Below, piece by piece: positions 11,634 to 21,332 of a stretch of DNA of 63,884 nt (position 1 is its first letter; the number at the start of each line of letters is the position of its first letter). The translations under genes and the position numbers were made by a program. A model generated the notes under the pieces. That model made no database searches, was not told where the DNA came from, and saw nothing but the letters and a program-made list of their open reading frames with translations. The stretch lies in the NCBI GenBank assembly GCA_944381185.1, contig CALWKE010000004.1, forward strand, positions 1 to 63,884, read 5' to 3'. The stretch comes from an uncultured Clostridia bacterium (lineage in GTDB: Bacteria > Bacillota > Clostridia > Christensenellales > UBA1242).

Positions 11634-12077
11634 CTAGTTTCTAAAGTCAAAATTAGAAATTGCATCAAGTGGCAAAAATTTTTTATCTCTTGCCCTTTTA
11701 ATCATCTCTTTTCGAGCATTGCCACCACGAAGTTCGCTGTCTGACATATTTAAAAGTTTGTCTACTTCAACAAACTCAACATTCATAATTTCATCTTTAT
11801 CAAATTCTATTTCGCCACCAACAATTTCCGCTAAAAAATTCAATAAAATCACATGTTTGTTTGGATAAAAAACATTCTGCAAACCTAAAAAACCTGTAAG
11901 GCAAACATCATAGCCCGTCTCTTCCTTTGCTTCACGGATTGCACCAATAAAAATATTTTCAAATTCATCAAGATGCCCTGCTGGAAAGTTCCACATTCCC
12001 ACAAACTTGCCCCAGTTCTCTTGAACCATTAAAACTTTGTTATCTTTATAAACAACTGTGTTTACAATTATATCCAT
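11634..12077 (-). CDS. NUDIX hydrolase
   Basis: The 147-aa protein is a single NUDIX domain. The Nudix box (G-x5-E-x7-REAKEETGY) runs from GHLDEFE near residue 39 and supplies the metal-binding glutamates. Such enzymes cleave nucleoside diphosphates linked to another group, such as oxidised dNTPs, NADH or ADP-sugars. The substrate cannot be assigned. It sits 14 nt after mnmA and 9 nt before trpS in one operon. Confidence 0.92.
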   Translation of the reverse strand: MDIIVNTVVYKDNKVLMVQENWGKFVGMWNFPAGHLDEFENIFIGAIREAKEETGYDVCLTGFLGLQNVFYPNKHVILLNFLAEIVGGEIEFDKDEIMNVEFVEVDKLLNMSDSELRGGNARKEMIKRARDKKFLPLDAISNFDFRN

Positions 12078-12091
12078 AAATTCTCCAAGTT

Positions 12092-13198
12092 TTAATATTT
12101 TATAACTTTGTCAATGGTGCCACCGCCAAGGCAATAATCATATTTTGAATCTAGGTCAGTGCTATATAAAACCACATATTGCCCAATGGTTATTGCCCTT
12201 TGCCTCTCATTAAATTCAACCAAAACCGAGCCATCATCATTAACTTTTACCATAACATCTTGGTCTGGTTGGCGATATCTGAATTTCGCTTTGCAGGCGA
12301 ACTTGTTTTGAGTTGGCTTTTCAGGAATAAAATTAAAATTATTTGAAATCAAAGCATTTGAATAAAGCTCATTTGCGTCACCCTGTGCCACAAAAAGTGT
12401 GTTAGTTTTAAGGTCTTTATCTGTAACAAACCAACCCTCACCCGTTTTGCCATGACCCCCGCCAATGCCAAGCCCCCTTCGCTGACCAATGGTATATTTT
12501 GCAAGCCCTGTGTGTTTGCCAACAACCTTACCCGTTTGCTTATCAACAATTTTGCCTTCGCCTTTATTTTCAAATTGCATGATGTAATCTTTAAATTTAG
12601 TTGAACCCAAAAAACACACATCATAACTTTCAGACCTGTTTGCCATGATAAGATTATTTTCTTCGGCAATCTTTCGAACCTCGGCTTTTGTTAAAACGCC
12701 AAGTGGAAACATCGCTTTTTTGAGTTGGCTTTGAGATAAACTGTTCAAAAAATAACTCTGATCTTTAGACTCATCTTCTGCCTTTTTTAAATAATATTTT
12801 CCGTTTTTTTCTTGAATATTTGCATAGTGCCCTGTGGCAAAATAATCTGCTCCAACACTTTCAGCAAACTCTAAAAACGGCTTAAATTTAACTTGTTTGT
12901 TGCAAATAACACAAGGGTTTGGAGTTCTGCCCGCCTGATACTCTTTAACAAAATAATCTTTAACAATTTGCATTTCGTCAGAGTATTCAACAATTTTAAG
13001 TTTTATATTGAGTTTTTCTGCCAAACTTTTAACAAACTTTTCATCTTCAACTTCGCTTTCTTCGGTTGCATTTTTCATGTGAAGCCCAACAACATCATAC
13101 CCTGCCTTAACCAAAAGCAAGGCAACGACTGAAGAATCAACCCCGCCACTTAAACCCACAACAACAGTTTTTTTGTTCTCTGAAATTTTGTTATTCAT
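12092..13198 (-). CDS. mnmA: tRNA-specific 2-thiouridylase MnmA
   Basis: MnmA inserts sulfur at C2 of the wobble uridine (U34) of Lys, Glu and Gln tRNAs. The 368-aa protein has the PP-loop GLSGGVDSS near residue 15, the first catalytic Cys in RTPNPCVICN near 98, and the second in SYDVCFLG near 192. Its length is typical. It starts one nucleotide after the stop of the zinc-ribbon/TM2 protein, which indicates coupling, and leads into the NUDIX and trpS genes. Confidence 0.97.
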   Translation of the reverse strand: MNNKISENKKTVVVGLSGGVDSSVVALLLVKAGYDVVGLHMKNATEESEVEDEKFVKSLAEKLNIKLKIVEYSDEMQIVKDYFVKEYQAGRTPNPCVICNKQVKFKPFLEFAESVGADYFATGHYANIQEKNGKYYLKKAEDESKDQSYFLNSLSQSQLKKAMFPLGVLTKAEVRKIAEENNLIMANRSESYDVCFLGSTKFKDYIMQFENKGEGKIVDKQTGKVVGKHTGLAKYTIGQRRGLGIGGGHGKTGEGWFVTDKDLKTNTLFVAQGDANELYSNALISNNFNFIPEKPTQNKFACKAKFRYRQPDQDVMVKVNDDGSVLVEFNERQRAITIGQYVVLYSTDLDSKYDYCLGGGTIDKVIKY

Positions 13199-13199
13199 A

Positions 13200-14516
13200 T
13201 CACTTCTTTTTATTTTTTGACTTAAATGATTTTTTTACTTTTGCCTTGTTGTCAACCTGTTTTTTAGGTTTTGAATTATCGTCATCATCTGAAGAATTTT
13301 CATTCTTTTCAAAAGTGTTAATATCTTTTAAAGTTTCGCTATCAACAATCTTTGAAAAATCAATATCTTTAGATTTTTCATCATTTTCTTGATTTTCATT
13401 AGAAACAAACTTATCAATATTTTCATTCATTTGTTTGCGTTTTTCTTCTTCGGCAAGTTTGCGTTTTTCACGCTCAATTTTATTTTGTCGTCTTTCTTTT
13501 TTATATTCTTCAAAATCTTCTTTTTTTCTTTGACACCAAACCTTAAACCTTTCCCACCAAGGCTTTTTGTAAAGTTCAAGGTCAATATATCTTTCGCCCA
13601 ATTTTGCACGAGTTTCAACATTCATTCCAAAAATGAAGGCTTCTTTTTGAATTCTGTATTTATATTTATTTGAAATGATTGAAACAATGTCACTAATCCA
13701 CATAAAAATGTTGATAAAACCAGCACAACCACCAATAGAAAGTTTTATTGGTGCAAAAAATGGGACATAGAAAGTTATAACCAAAATGGCAAACGTTGCA
13801 ATTGAAACCACGCCTTTTTTATAATTTTTTGCATAAAAATTGTGAATGCCAAGCCAACCTAAAAAGATTGCAAGAAGCAAAAGTTTATGCTTTTTTATAA
13901 AATCTGGTTTTTTGATAGCCGCCTTGTTGACTTCTTTTTTAATTTTTTGCCTAGCAAAAGAACGGTCTGCAAGTTTATAGAGTTCCCACCACTTAATTTT
14001 TGGTGGACGATAATCTCCCCTTGCCTTTTTCACACTATATGATTTTGAATATTGTTCATCAATAATTTTTCCGGTTTTTTCACCAACAAGTTCAACATCT
14101 GAAGTGTCAATATTAAACTCACCATTTTCATCAAGTTCAAATTGAGGGGTCCTCTCTTTATATTTTCGCCTTTCTTTTTTTGATTTATATGAATCATCGG
14201 TTGGCATGTCTTTTATTTCTTCATTGTCTTCACTATTGATTGCCATTTTTGAAAAATCTGTATCACTTTTTGATTCCCGAATTCGGCGTTCTTTTTTCTC
14301 TTGCTTTTTCTTGAGTTTTTTTGCTTGCTTTTCAGCCTTCTTTTGAGCCTTTAATTCTTCTTTTGAAATTTTTGGCTCCTCATTAACCTGAACTTCAACC
14401 TGCTCAACTGATTGTGATTTCAAATAATCTTGCATTTTGCTGACTTTAAGCCCGCATTTTGGGCAAACTTTATCACTTAACCCAATTTCTGCTGCACATC
14501 TAGGACATTTGTTCAT
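13200..14516 (-). CDS. Zinc-ribbon and TM2-domain membrane protein
   Basis: The 438-aa protein begins with a zinc ribbon (CPRC at residues 4-7 and CPKC near 18-21) and then a long Lys/Glu-rich linker. A TM2-type membrane hairpin lies near residues 212-275, with FLGWLGIHNFY and a following helix. A very basic, coiled-coil tail completes it. I chose the ATG at 14516, preceded by AGGTGCGGTG; the longer frame from 14543 has no ribosome site. TM2 proteins have no settled function. It heads the mnmA operon, and two smaller relatives lie at 3891 and 28418. Confidence 0.8.
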   Translation of the reverse strand: MNKCPRCAAEIGLSDKVCPKCGLKVSKMQDYLKSQSVEQVEVQVNEEPKISKEELKAQKKAEKQAKKLKKKQEKKERRIRESKSDTDFSKMAINSEDNEEIKDMPTDDSYKSKKERRKYKERTPQFELDENGEFNIDTSDVELVGEKTGKIIDEQYSKSYSVKKARGDYRPPKIKWWELYKLADRSFARQKIKKEVNKAAIKKPDFIKKHKLLLLAIFLGWLGIHNFYAKNYKKGVVSIATFAILVITFYVPFFAPIKLSIGGCAGFINIFMWISDIVSIISNKYKYRIQKEAFIFGMNVETRAKLGERYIDLELYKKPWWERFKVWCQRKKEDFEEYKKERRQNKIEREKRKLAEEEKRKQMNENIDKFVSNENQENDEKSKDIDFSKIVDSETLKDINTFEKNENSSDDDDNSKPKKQVDNKAKVKKSFKSKNKKK

Positions 14517-14595
14517 AATTTCACCGCACCTATATTTATTCATGTTAAGTTTATCATAAAATTTTTTAATTGTAAATTTATTATTACATTAAACA

Positions 14596-14625
14596 AAAAA
14601 AATAAACAGGGCGATTGCCCTGTTT
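14596..14625 (-). terminator. Terminator after the 14625 gene
   Basis: AAACAGGGC and GCCCTGTTT arms (14604-14625) overlap the stop codon and are followed on the minus strand by a T8 run. Confidence 0.85.
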
Positions 14626-16052
14626 TAATTATCACCAAAAGTTACAGTTGTCTTTATGTTTGCACATGCTCTGCTGTCTTCTTTGTTCCAAGCAAGTTTT
14701 CTGTAAATTTTTAAATGTTTTTCATCGACATTTATAAGTTTTATGCCCATATATCTCATAAGTTCTTCATAATCTTCATCAGTTTGAGCTTCTGAAAAAA
14801 TTCTATAAAATGACAAGTCAACATCAGTAAAGAAATTTACACCCTTACTTGTTCCCGTTGAAAGAGGCTTCCTTCTAGATAGTCCAATAGAATTTATATA
14901 TTCATCATTACTTTTAAACCCTCTTCTTCTTGAAAGAAAGCACATTTGCTCATAGGTTTTTCGGTCGATAACCTTTAATTTTTCTGGAACAACACCATCA
15001 TACCTGCTGTTTATTATTCGAATAAAATCATCTTCTTGAACTTTTAAATCAGCTTTGTTGAACATGTTATGAGATTCTTCATTATCACTTTTTCTACGCC
15101 AATATTTCACAAGTTTGCCAATTTCATGAATATTGAGTGCGTCCATAGCCGACCTTAATTTTGTGTATAGATAAGGGTCAATATCTTGCATGGCCCTAGT
15201 TGTATGATAGGTTGAAAGATAATAGTCAACAAGTTTTGGCCCAACTTTTGTGCTATCTGCAGCAAAACACCTTGTGTAGTTATATTCCTTATTGCCAAAA
15301 CTAACATATTTTGTTACAAACTCTTCAAAAGTTACCCATTGACTTTCAAGATATCTTATTAATTGAACCAAATCTTTTTCATTCTTTTCCGCAAAAATGC
15401 TATCTAGCATAAAGTTTTCATCTGCATAGTTTTCACGAACAATTTCTGCAAGTTCGTGTAGTCCCGTTTTATCACGAGTGAGCTTTGTTGCCTTATCTGT
15501 TGCATGGAACTCTTCACTTTCATCAAGCAGTTCAGGTGCAAAAACTCGAATAACTAACTCAATGGTTTTATCCATTGAAAGACCTCTGTCAAAATTTCTT
15601 AAAAAAGTGTAGTTATCATTTTGAATTACATTCTTTGGAAATAAATTTCTTTCATTTTTTCTGTAATATTCTTTAAATATAGAAATTAAATCTTCTTTTG
15701 TTTCAAACATTCTTGAAACTTTGTCGTATTCTCTTCCCCTTGGAATATATCTCAAATTATCTGTGACCAATTTAAGAGCATCTTCAATTTGAATTTTTCT
15801 ATATTTTGCAAAACTTGCAAGTTTTGTGTAATCACTATCAGAAATATCATTTCTTATTGCAATGTTATCTTCTCTGCTGTTTTGGGCATCTACAAGTTTT
15901 TTTGCAACCTCATAGAGTGTGTGACTTTCATCAACACCCTCTTTTAAACTTGCCCTTTTGTTTAAGGTTTTCATTTCTTCTCTATATTTTTCAAGTTCTT
16001 CAACAAATGCTTCTTGATTTTCCCTGCTATTTGTAACAATTTGCTTTGGCAT
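14625..16052 (-). CDS. Hypothetical protein, 475 aa
   Basis: I do not recognise this protein. It is soluble, all-helical by appearance and highly charged, with no known catalytic motif. The ATG at 16052 has AAGGGGAAAG upstream; the 52 extra codons of the longer frame are AT-rich leader and end in a basic run, so I reject them. It is followed by a terminator overlapping its stop codon and preceded by the small 16171 gene with its own terminator, so it is monocistronic. Confidence 0.75.
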   Translation of the reverse strand: MPKQIVTNSRENQEAFVEELEKYREEMKTLNKRASLKEGVDESHTLYEVAKKLVDAQNSREDNIAIRNDISDSDYTKLASFAKYRKIQIEDALKLVTDNLRYIPRGREYDKVSRMFETKEDLISIFKEYYRKNERNLFPKNVIQNDNYTFLRNFDRGLSMDKTIELVIRVFAPELLDESEEFHATDKATKLTRDKTGLHELAEIVRENYADENFMLDSIFAEKNEKDLVQLIRYLESQWVTFEEFVTKYVSFGNKEYNYTRCFAADSTKVGPKLVDYYLSTYHTTRAMQDIDPYLYTKLRSAMDALNIHEIGKLVKYWRRKSDNEESHNMFNKADLKVQEDDFIRIINSRYDGVVPEKLKVIDRKTYEQMCFLSRRRGFKSNDEYINSIGLSRRKPLSTGTSKGVNFFTDVDLSFYRIFSEAQTDEDYEELMRYMGIKLINVDEKHLKIYRKLAWNKEDSRACANIKTTVTFGDN

Positions 16053-16137
16053 AACTTTCCCCTTTTTTAGCACATAATTTTCATTATAATAATTATAACA
16101 CAAAACTTCAAAAATTTCAATATGATAAATTTTAGGC

Positions 16138-16170
16138 ACAAAAAATCTCACCAAAATTGGTGAGATTTTT
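16138..16170 (-). terminator. Terminator after the 16171 gene
   Basis: AAATCTCACC and GGTGAGATTT arms are followed by a T6 run on the minus strand; the stop codon lies at the base of the stem. Confidence 0.85.
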
Positions 16171-16392
16171 TTACTCTTCGCCCGGTTGCCTGCCAATCGC
16201 ATTTGCAAGGTCCGAAATATTTTCTGACATTATTTTTCTATCATTTTCTTTTCTTTTTAACTCGTTTAAAAGTTTTTCTTTTTCAGGGCCATCATCTATT
16301 GTTTTAAGCCTTTCTTTAATTTTTTGAATTTCCCTGTCAATATTATCTCTATCTCGACCTGTTTCATAAAGGTCGCCAATGATACTAGGCAT
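16171..16392 (-). CDS. Small coiled-coil protein, 73 aa
   Basis: It is a highly charged helix with Leu/Ile heptads (residues about 15-55) and a GRQPGEE tail. It has no membrane segment. An AGGAGA site precedes the ATG. It lies 18 nt after gapA on the same strand, so it is probably read through from the gapA promoter. I do not recognise a family. Confidence 0.7.
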   Translation of the reverse strand: MPSIIGDLYETGRDRDNIDREIQKIKERLKTIDDGPEKEKLLNELKRKENDRKIMSENISDLANAIGRQPGEE

Positions 16393-16409
16393 AGTCTTCT
16401 CCTAAAAAA

Positions 16410-17441
16410 TTATTTGAGTTCTGCAAAATATTTGATTGTTCTTACCATTTGAGATGTGTAAGAATTTTCATTGTCATACCAAGAAACAACTTGAACTTGA
16501 TAAAGGTCATCAGCAATTTTTGTTACCATTGTTTGAGTAGCATCAAAAATTGAACCATAGGTGCTTCCGATAACATCGCATGAAACGATTGGGTCGGTGT
16601 TATAACCAAATGACTCTGAAGCCTTTGCCTTCATTGCTGCGTTGATTGCATCAACTGTTACATCTTTGCCCTTTACAACTGCAACAAGAATTGTTGTTGA
16701 ACCAGTTGGAACAGGAACACGCTGTGCTGAACCAATGAGTTTGCCAGCAAGTTCAGGAATAACAAGGCCGATTGCTTTTGCAGCTCCTGTTGAGTTAGGA
16801 ACAATGTTAACTGCAGCGGCTCTTGCTCTTCGAAGGTCGCCTTTTCTGTGTGGACCATCAAGAATCATTTGGTCGCCAGTGTAGGCATGAACTGTTGTCA
16901 TGATGCCTGACAAAATTGGGAACCTGTCGTTAAGTGCTTTTGCCATAGGTGCAAGGCAGTTTGTTGTGCAACTTGCGGCAGAGATAATTTGATCAGTCTT
17001 TTTGAGTGATTTTTCATTAACTGAATAAACAATTGTTGGAAGGTCATTGCCTGCAGGTGCAGAAATGATAACTTTTTTAGCACCAGCATTGATGTGTGCC
17101 ATTGACTTTTCCTTTGATGTATAGAAACCTGTGCATTCCAAAACAACATCAACCCCAAGGGCTTTCCATGGGCAGTTGTTTGCATCTTTTTCAGCATAAA
17201 TTCTAATCTTGTGACCATCAACAGCAATCCAACCTTCTGCAGCACCATCTTCTGAAGATGTTACTTTGTTTGCCAAGGCATAAGGACCTTGTGCTGAATC
17301 ATATTTTAACAAATGAGCAAGCATCTTTGGGCTTGTTAAATCGTTGATAGCAACAATTTCATACCCTTTTGCACCAAACATTTGCCTGAATGCAAGCCTG
17401 CCAATTCTTCCAAATCCGTTAATCGCTACTTTTATTGCCAT
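16410..17441 (-). CDS. gapA: Glyceraldehyde-3-phosphate dehydrogenase
   Basis: This NAD-dependent glycolytic enzyme oxidises glyceraldehyde-3-phosphate to 1,3-bisphosphoglycerate. The 343-aa protein has the nucleotide-binding start [14 protein letters not shown] and the catalytic Cys in [12 protein letters not shown] near residue 157. The family's [14 protein letters not shown]-terminal signature is also present. The ribosome site is AAGGAG. It is transcribed divergently from the aldolase gene fba, so two adjacent glycolytic steps share one control region; the minus strand has TTGCTT-17-TATAAT about 40 nt upstream. Confidence 0.98.
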   Translation of the reverse strand: MAIKVAINGFGRIGRLAFRQMFGAKGYEIVAINDLTSPKMLAHLLKYDSAQGPYALANKVTSSEDGAAEGWIAVDGHKIRIYAEKDANNCPWKALGVDVVLECTGFYTSKEKSMAHINAGAKKVIISAPAGNDLPTIVYSVNEKSLKKTDQIISAASCTTNCLAPMAKALNDRFPILSGIMTTVHAYTGDQMILDGPHRKGDLRRARAAAVNIVPNSTGAAKAIGLVIPELAGKLIGSAQRVPVPTGSTTILVAVVKGKDVTVDAINAAMKAKASESFGYNTDPIVSCDVIGSTYGSIFDATQTMVTKIADDLYQVQVVSWYDNENSYTSQMVRTIKYFAELK

Positions 17442-17520
17442 AATAAATCTCCTTTTTCTTTATTTTTGACAACTAAATTATATGCTATTCATAAAAATAA
17501 AGCAAACAAGTTTTATTTGT

Positions 17521-17549
17521 TTTACAATTTTTAGATAAAATTTTATAAT
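17521..17549 (+). promoter_or_regulatory. fba promoter
   Basis: TTTACA (17521-17526), a 17 nt spacer and TATAAT (17544-17549) lie 49 nt before the start codon. Confidence 0.7.
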
Positions 17550-17597
17550 ATAAAAAGAAAATCATGTAAAAAATTTTTATAAAGGTAGGTTAAGTTT

Positions 17598-18512
17598 ATG
17601 ACACTTGTTAACACAAAAAAAATGTTCTCTGACGCCCTTAAAAAAGGCTATGCAATTCCCGCATTCAATGTTTGTAATTTAGAGTCGGCTCAAGCCGTTG
17701 CCGAAGTTGCTGGCGAAAAAAAAGTTCCAGTTATTATTGCCGTTTCAGAGGGGGCTGCAAATTATGCAGGCTATGACTACATCACCGCCATTGTTAAAAC
17801 CGCTGCAAAAAAATATAAAAATCAAATCGCCCTTCACCTTGACCATGGCAAAAGTTTTGAAGCCTGCAAAACTGCTGTTGATGCCGGCTTTACAAGCGTT
17901 ATGTTTGACGGCTCTGCCCTTCCTTATGAAGAGAATGTTAAAATCACAAAAAAAGTTGTAAATTATGCTCACAAGTTTGGCGTTACTGTTGAAGCTGAAC
18001 TGGGCAAAATTATTGGCACGGAAGATATGGTTCACAGTGACACCGAAAACTTTACCGACCCAGACGAAGCAAAAGATTTTGTTAAAAGAACGGGGGTTGA
18101 CAGCCTTGCAATTTCTATTGGAACTGCACATGGTGTTAATAAATCAATCAAAACTCCTGTTATTCAATATGGCGTTATTGAAAGTGTGCATAATGCAATT
18201 CCAACCACTCCACTTGTTGCTCATGGCAGTTCAACCGTTCCAAAAAAATGGGTTGACCTTATTTTAAAATATGGTGGCGAAATCAAAAAGAGCCAAGGCA
18301 TAAGTGAAGTTGACATCAAAAAAATGGCAAAAACAGCCATCTGCAAAATTAATATGGATACCGACCTAAGGCTCGCTCATACTGCTGGTGTTCGTGAGTT
18401 GCTTGCCACTCACCCTGAAAAGTTTGACCAAAGGGACTACAACAAAGCAGGCAAAACCTATGTTAAAGAACAAGTTGCCCACGCAATTGAACTTGTTGAA
18501 GGTGTAAAATAA
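17598..18512 (+). CDS. fba: Fructose-bisphosphate aldolase, class II
   Basis: This zinc-dependent aldolase splits fructose-1,6-bisphosphate into two triose phosphates. The 304-aa protein has the zinc His in HLDHGKSFEACK near residue 80, a second signature at VEAELGKIIG near 133, and the phosphate-binding VAHGSSTVP near 208. The start follows AAAGGTAGG with an 8-nt gap. It is monocistronic, ends at a strong hairpin and is divergent from gapA. Confidence 0.97.
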   Translation: MTLVNTKKMFSDALKKGYAIPAFNVCNLESAQAVAEVAGEKKVPVIIAVSEGAANYAGYDYITAIVKTAAKKYKNQIALHLDHGKSFEACKTAVDAGFTSVMFDGSALPYEENVKITKKVVNYAHKFGVTVEAELGKIIGTEDMVHSDTENFTDPDEAKDFVKRTGVDSLAISIGTAHGVNKSIKTPVIQYGVIESVHNAIPTTPLVAHGSSTVPKKWVDLILKYGGEIKKSQGISEVDIKKMAKTAICKINMDTDLRLAHTAGVRELLATHPEKFDQRDYNKAGKTYVKEQVAHAIELVEGVK

Positions 18513-18533
18513 TTATTTAATTTCAACTATGAT

Positions 18534-18566
18534 AAAAGCGAACGAATTTCGTTCGCTTTTATTTTT
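18534..18566 (+). terminator. fba terminator
   Basis: Thirteen-base arms AAAAGCGAACGAA / TTCGTTCGCTTTT with a minimal loop are followed by A and then T7. Confidence 0.9.
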
Positions 18567-18579
18567 TTGGATATTTATT

Positions 18580-18906
18580 TTAATTTTTTTGAACATTAAT
18601 GTCATCACGGCTACCCTTTTTAACAAGCACGCCATTGACCATAACATACTCTCGCTTTTCATTGATTGCCATTTTTCTTTCAATTTCAGTTTGAAGGTCA
18701 ACGCCAACAATCTCTGCAAGACCCATAAGATAAATACCAACATCGGCAAGTTCTTCTGCCATATTGTCATGCTTTTTTATCCAAGCCTCAAAAGCCTCTG
18801 AAAGTTCCCCTTCAAGCAAGCAAAACTCAAGTGGAACATTGGTCGTGTTAAAACCATGTTTTAATTTGTTTTCATAAACTTTTTGTTGCATTTCACGAAT
18901 TTCCAT
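18580..18906 (-). CDS. MazG-like nucleotide pyrophosphohydrolase
   Basis: The 108-aa protein looks like a single all-alpha NTP pyrophosphohydrolase domain. It has the metal-binding EGELSEAFEAW helix near residue 32 and EELADVGIYLMGLAE near 50, the spacing seen in MazG/dUTPase-like enzymes. These hydrolyse (d)NTPs to monophosphates. The substrate is not known. It follows the methionine aminopeptidase by 10 nt and is cotranscribed with it. Confidence 0.8.
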   Translation of the reverse strand: MEIREMQQKVYENKLKHGFNTTNVPLEFCLLEGELSEAFEAWIKKHDNMAEELADVGIYLMGLAEIVGVDLQTEIERKMAINEKREYVMVNGVLVKKGSRDDINVQKN

Positions 18907-18916
18907 ATTTTTTCTC

Positions 18917-19786
18917 CTATTTTGCTAAAATTTCAACACCTGTTTCGGTCACCAAAAGTGTGTATTCCCATTGGGCAGAAAGTGAACCATCGGCAGTGAA
19001 AATTGTCCACCCGTCATCTTCATCAATATAGACCCCCGCCCTGCCTTGATTTATCATAGGCTCAATGGTGAAGACCATTCCGGGAACCAAAAGCATACCT
19101 TCACCCTTTTTGCCAATGTGACTAACAAAGGGATCTTCATGCATTTTTAATCCAACACCATGACCACCCAGTTCTCGAACAACCGAATAACCATTCTCTC
19201 TTGCATGGTTTGAAACATAATAGCCAATATCACCAAGATGTGAATATGGTTTTATATTCTTTGTTGCAATATCAAGACATTCTTTTGTAACAGTAACAAG
19301 TCTGTGAGCCTCACTTGAAACATGTCCAATTTCAAACATTCGTGATGAATCGCCAAAATATCCACCCACAATAGTTGTGCAATCAACATTAACAATATCA
19401 CCACTTTTAAGTTTATAATCACTTGGAATGCCATGACAAACAACACCATTAACTGACGTGCAAACAGATTTTGGAAAACCTTCAAACCCAAGGCAAGCAG
19501 GTATGCCCCCAAGCCTTAAAGTTTCATCATAAACCACTTTATCAATTTCATCGGTTGTCATGCCTTCATGGATAACACTTGCAACCTTATCAAGCACAAG
19601 TGTGTTTATTCTGCCAGCCTCACGAATACCTTCAATTTGCGTGCTATTTTTTATCAAACTGTGTGGTGGAATAATATTTCCCTGTTTTGCAAGTTCCAAT
19701 AAATGTAAATCAAAATTTTTGTGGCAATCGGCATATAACTTTCCGCTTTTGCACCAACATTTTTGTTTGTCTTTTAATATTTTCAT
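18917..19786 (-). CDS. map: Methionine aminopeptidase with N-terminal SEC-C zinc motif
   Basis: It removes the initiator Met from nascent proteins. The 289-aa protein starts with CWCKSGKLYADCH (residues about 9-21), the SEC-C type zinc motif that links such enzymes to ribosomes or SecA (family knowledge). The pita-bread domain follows, with metal ligands in VDCTT, GDSSRMF, GHGVGLKMHEDP, TIEPMIN and WEYTLLV. I chose the ATG at 19786 (GGAG 7 nt upstream); the earlier frame start is preceded by no ribosome site. A TATAAT lies just upstream. Confidence 0.95.
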   Translation of the reverse strand: MKILKDKQKCWCKSGKLYADCHKNFDLHLLELAKQGNIIPPHSLIKNSTQIEGIREAGRINTLVLDKVASVIHEGMTTDEIDKVVYDETLRLGGIPACLGFEGFPKSVCTSVNGVVCHGIPSDYKLKSGDIVNVDCTTIVGGYFGDSSRMFEIGHVSSEAHRLVTVTKECLDIATKNIKPYSHLGDIGYYVSNHARENGYSVVRELGGHGVGLKMHEDPFVSHIGKKGEGMLLVPGMVFTIEPMINQGRAGVYIDEDDGWTIFTADGSLSAQWEYTLLVTETGVEILAK

Positions 19787-19864
19787 AATAACTCCATGCG
19801 TATTATAACACGCATAAACCAATTTCGTAAATGCTTTTAACCATAATTTGCAAAATAATTAGGC

Positions 19865-19893
19865 ACAAAAAAACACAGAAATTTCTGTGTTTT
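19865..19893 (-). terminator. Terminator after the 19898 gene
   Basis: AAAACACAGA and TCTGTGTTTT arms with a short loop are followed by a T run on the minus strand. Confidence 0.85.
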
Positions 19894-19897
19894 AATT

Positions 19898-21217
19898 TTA
19901 AGCATTTTTATGATTTGCGCCATTTGTTGCAGGTTTTTCCTTTGGTTGTGATTCCAATTTTTTTGTTTCTTCTTCGTCAACAAACACTTCTTGAACGGCA
20001 TTTGGAAGTTTTGGTTTTCTTGACTTAACAAACTCTGAAATCAAATCAATATATGCCTTAACAATCAAACATATTCCAGCGAGCGATGAAAAGATTAAAA
20101 CATAGGTGCTTGCAGAAATTGGACAGGCAATAACTGCAAAGCAAACACCATAGTAAATTTTGTTGAGTTTAGATAAATCGTTAAAATTAGCAAAATACAT
20201 GGTAAGTGGAATAATCAAAAAGGTCAAAGTGTATGCATAAGACACGTCCATAAATAATGCATAGGTTAAAAGTGAAATTAACACGCATTGCATCATTTGC
20301 TTCGATTTTTTAGATAGTGCCAAAGCAACTATTGACATGATAATCATTGAATATTTAACAATGCTTGAAAGGATTGAAATAAAACTTGCTGGTATGCTTA
20401 AATAAGATAATTTTGAAAATAGCGCATTGATTGAAATATTTGTCCAACTAACTGCCCTTTCGGTGCTTGAATTAAAGCCTGTGAAATTATTCCAAATGTG
20501 GCTGATGTTATAAAATCCGCCTTGAATTAATAAAAATGGCAAAAATAGAAGAACAAGTGCATAAACTAATGTTTTTAATAAATCTAAAAATCTTCGATCT
20601 TTAATGAAGAATATCACAATTATTATTGGGTAGATTTTAACCGCAATTGCACAGGCTAAACAAAGGTTTGCAATTTCTCTTTGCCAGCGTTTTTCACTGT
20701 TATAAAGCCAGAAAAACAGCATTGCAAAAATCACAGCAAAAACAATATTGTTACCCCTGCAAAAAGAATAAAATATTGGGGCAAAAAGTGCAACAGTAAC
20801 AAGCAAGTATACAAGTTTTTTGCCCTTAAATTTGCTTATTTTAACTGTTAAGAATAATATTAATGCCAAACAAATTGCAAAAAACAAAAGAAAACTAACA
20901 ATATATGTTGGCTCTTTAACAAGCTCTGTTAAAGTTAAACTTCCCTCTAAATAATTTTGCAAAGGTGCTTTGCAAATTAAAGCAAACAAGTAAAATGGCA
21001 AAAATGCAAATGGTGGATAAATTGCATGAATTCCGTCAACCCCAGTGTAAGGATTTTGTGAAATGCAATATGAAAGGGTTTCAGCGAAATCACTAAAAAT
21101 TTTATTATCGTTTAAAAATGGAATGAAACATGTTGCACAAAAGAGAACAATCATGCCTATCATCGACCAAAATAATAGCTTTAAAACAATATCTTTGTTT
21201 TCTTTTACTTTTTCCAT
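19898..21217 (-). CDS. Polytopic membrane protein, GT87-like (GT-C) glycosyltransferase
   Basis: The 439-aa protein has about ten hydrophobic helices. The stretch AIYPPFAFLPFYLF near residue 65 resembles the periplasmic-loop/TM signature of the GT87 (DUF2029) family, which uses polyprenyl-phosphate sugars to glycosylate envelope lipids. Basic loops such as KDRRFL and an Asp in the first external loop (SDFAETL) fit the fold. The C-terminal 45 residues are a charged cytoplasmic tail. The substrate is unknown. It is a single-gene unit upstream of the MAP operon. Confidence 0.7.
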   Translation of the reverse strand: MEKVKENKDIVLKLLFWSMIGMIVLFCATCFIPFLNDNKIFSDFAETLSYCISQNPYTGVDGIHAIYPPFAFLPFYLFALICKAPLQNYLEGSLTLTELVKEPTYIVSFLLFFAICLALILFLTVKISKFKGKKLVYLLVTVALFAPIFYSFCRGNNIVFAVIFAMLFFWLYNSEKRWQREIANLCLACAIAVKIYPIIIVIFFIKDRRFLDLLKTLVYALVLLFLPFLLIQGGFYNISHIWNNFTGFNSSTERAVSWTNISINALFSKLSYLSIPASFISILSSIVKYSMIIMSIVALALSKKSKQMMQCVLISLLTYALFMDVSYAYTLTFLIIPLTMYFANFNDLSKLNKIYYGVCFAVIACPISASTYVLIFSSLAGICLIVKAYIDLISEFVKSRKPKLPNAVQEVFVDEEETKKLESQPKEKPATNGANHKNA

Positions 21218-21277
21218 AAAAAACCTTCTTAAAATTTACTTAATAACATATTAACATTTTTATTCAAATTTACGCAA

Positions 21278-21305
21278 CAAAAAAAGGCAAGTTCCCTTGC
21301 CTTTT
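21278..21305 (-). terminator. rplJL operon terminator
   Basis: AAAAGGCAAG and CTTGCCTTTT arms with a 4-nt loop are followed by T7 on the minus strand. Confidence 0.9.
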
Positions 21306-21332
21306 ACTTCACACAAAATATTTTAGCTAAAA